Shown: positions 63,068 to 64,000 of the stretch, one piece after another
How the letters are laid out: every line of letters begins with the position of its first letter
How positions within the stretch are numbered: position 1 is the stretch's first letter
Assembly: GCF_900115775.1 (NCBI RefSeq)
Contig: NZ_FOXS01000006.1
Coordinates: 124,001-188,000 of the forward strand
Source of the DNA: Hymenobacter arizonensis
GTDB taxonomy: Bacteria; Bacteroidota; Bacteroidia; Cytophagales; Hymenobacteraceae
DNA length: 64,000 nt
Reading direction: 5' to 3'
Position numbers and translations under genes: made by a program
The notes under the pieces: model-generated
What the model saw: the letters and a program-made list of their open reading frames with translations, nothing else
What the model was told of the DNA's origin: nothing
The model's database searches: none

Positions 63068-64000
63068 ATGCGCCTCTTGCGATTTTGCTTTCTGTTGGGC
63101 TTGGTGTTGATTGTCGGCCATGCGGCCCTCGCGCAGGGGCGGCTGAGCGGCGTAGTGCTGGACTCGGTGACGCGGCAGCCGCTGGCCTTTGCCAGTGTGT
63201 TCCTGGCCAATACTACCCTAGGGGCAACTACCACCGAGCAAGGGCAGTTTGTGTTTCCCAGCGTGCCCGCGGGCACCTACGACGTGGTGGGCTCTTACGT
63301 AGGCTACCGGCTTGCAAAGCAGGCCGTGGTGGTAGGAGCGGCACCCCAGCAGCTCACCCTGCAACTAGCGCCATCGGCCAACCGGCTGGCGGAGGTGGTG
63401 GTGCGGCCCAACCCCAATCGCGCATCCGATTACCAAAAGTTTGTGGAGCTGTTTCTGGGTAGAACTTCGTTTTCGCGTCAGTGCCGCATCCGCAACCCCG
63501 ATGATGTGTTGGTAGATTTTGACCCTGCCGAGCGTGAGCTCACGGCTTCTGCCTACAAGTTTGTGTTGGTTGATAATCAGGCCTTGGGTTACCGCATCAA
63601 GTACTTTGGACTGCGGTTCTCCTGCAATTTTAAGAAGAGCGTTGTTACGTTTTATGGTGAGCCGGCATTTGAGGAAATGAAGGCGCGCAGCGCAAGGCAG
63701 CAAAGAGTTTGGGAGGCCAACCGTGCAAAAGCCTATCGCGGCTCACTTACTCATTTCCTGAAAAGTGTGCACGACAACCAAGTAACATCCGAGGGCTTTT
63801 TGGTTCAGAAGCTGCGCATTGTGCCCAACCGGCGCTACCCACGGGCCGACAGCTTGCGGCGGGAACTGGTTCGGAGCCGGCGCAACATACTTACGGCGGC
63901 TGAGAATGACTCTTTGGCGCGCTGGACAAAAGAGCCCAATGCTTTTTCGATGCTTTACACTGCCCCACGACCCATCGATAGCCTCCGACGGGTTTCCGCC
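63068..64000 (+). CDS. Secreted carboxypeptidase-regulatory-like domain protein, partial (second of a tandem pair)
   Basis: The gene starts at ATG 63068 and is cut by the window edge after 311 codons without a stop. It is a close paralogue of the 61609-62883 gene: LAFASVFLANTTLGATTTEQG and PAGTYDVVGSYVGYRL are shared, and both continue with FVELFLGRTSFSRQCRIRNPDD-like and WEANRAKAYRGSLTHFLKSV-like segments. The shared core is nearly identical in protein but differs at many synonymous sites, so it is an old duplication under selection. A signal peptide (LGLVLIVGHAALAQ) is present. Both are likely envelope or surface proteins of unknown role. Confidence 0.87.
   Translation, partial: MRLLRFCFLLGLVLIVGHAALAQGRLSGVVLDSVTRQPLAFASVFLANTTLGATTTEQGQFVFPSVPAGTYDVVGSYVGYRLAKQAVVVGAAPQQLTLQLAPSANRLAEVVVRPNPNRASDYQKFVELFLGRTSFSRQCRIRNPDDVLVDFDPAERELTASAYKFVLVDNQALGYRIKYFGLRFSCNFKKSVVTFYGEPAFEEMKARSARQQRVWEANRAKAYRGSLTHFLKSVHDNQVTSEGFLVQKLRIVPNRRYPRADSLRRELVRSRRNILTAAENDSLARWTKEPNAFSMLYTAPRPIDSLRRVSA

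Noticed and set aside
61609-63500. Recent gene conversion between the tandem carboxypeptidase-regulatory genes
   Set aside because: The shared core is alike in protein but differs at many synonymous positions, which fits selection after an older duplication.

Overview
The window reads as ordinary chromosome from a high-GC member of the Bacteroidota, most likely Hymenobacter or a close relative in the Hymenobacteraceae. The reasons are a GC-rich coding bias, a PhoX-like protein ending in a type IX secretion (T9SS) sorting domain, Bacteroidota-type -7 promoter boxes (TAnnTTTG), and lineage-typical gene families and gene orders (DUF983, DUF3098, DUF5683 and DUF6438 proteins, parA/parB-DUF5683-dapB-lepB, tamB-ftsX-DUF3098-uppP-truB-ribF). 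The genus is an inference from these features, not from a database search. No prophage, CRISPR array, rRNA operon, complete transposase gene or known defence island was seen.

Layout. 1-8.5 kb: a partial SgcJ/EcaC-like protein, two AraC regulators, a secreted transglutaminase, a DUF983 protein, an M1 aminopeptidase, a small CxxC protein, an alpha/beta hydrolase and a lipoprotein. 8.6-12.1 kb: pta and ackA, the acetyl-CoA/acetate overflow pathway. 12.3-21.3 kb: a secreted protein of unknown function, a fused phosphoserine phosphatase/phosphoglycerate dehydrogenase, a translationally coupled trio (PhoX-like phosphatase with T9SS tail, leucine-rich-repeat protein, di-haem peroxidase) and a PBP4-type peptidase. 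21.3-29 kb: pyrG, a GIY-YIG nuclease gene framed by inverted repeat units, yidC, a DUF6438 protein, an esterase and an oligopeptide-binding lipoprotein. 29-36.7 kb: parA, a lipoprotein-like SDR, parB, a DUF5683 protein, dapB, lepB, ung and apaG. 36.7-49 kb: two methyltransferases, kdsA, a coiled-coil membrane protein, cphA, tRNA-Cys, rpsA, a lipoprotein, a haloperoxidase-type hydrolase, a fatty acid desaturase and an HNH nuclease. 49-64 kb: an NlpC/P60 hydrolase, smpB, a thioesterase and tsaD, then a divergent run of tamB, ftsX, DUF3098, uppP, truB and ribF. The window closes with two tandem carboxypeptidase-regulatory-domain proteins, the second cut by the window edge.

Many genes serve the envelope (yidC, lepB, kdsA, dapB, dacB, uppP, ftsX, tamB, NlpC/P60), translation (rpsA, smpB, tsaD, truB, tRNA-Cys) and central metabolism (pta-ackA, serA, pyrG, ribF).

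The most unusual content lies between genes. Two families of REP-like hairpins occur as inverted pairs. One begins GTCAT and has stems that change in a compensatory way from copy to copy; one pair of this family exactly frames a GIY-YIG endonuclease gene. The other begins GTAG, like classical REPs mobilised by RAYT transposases. The GIY-YIG unit may be a REPIN-like element whose partner is a GIY-YIG nuclease rather than a RAYT; this is a hypothesis from the arrangement, not a demonstrated function.
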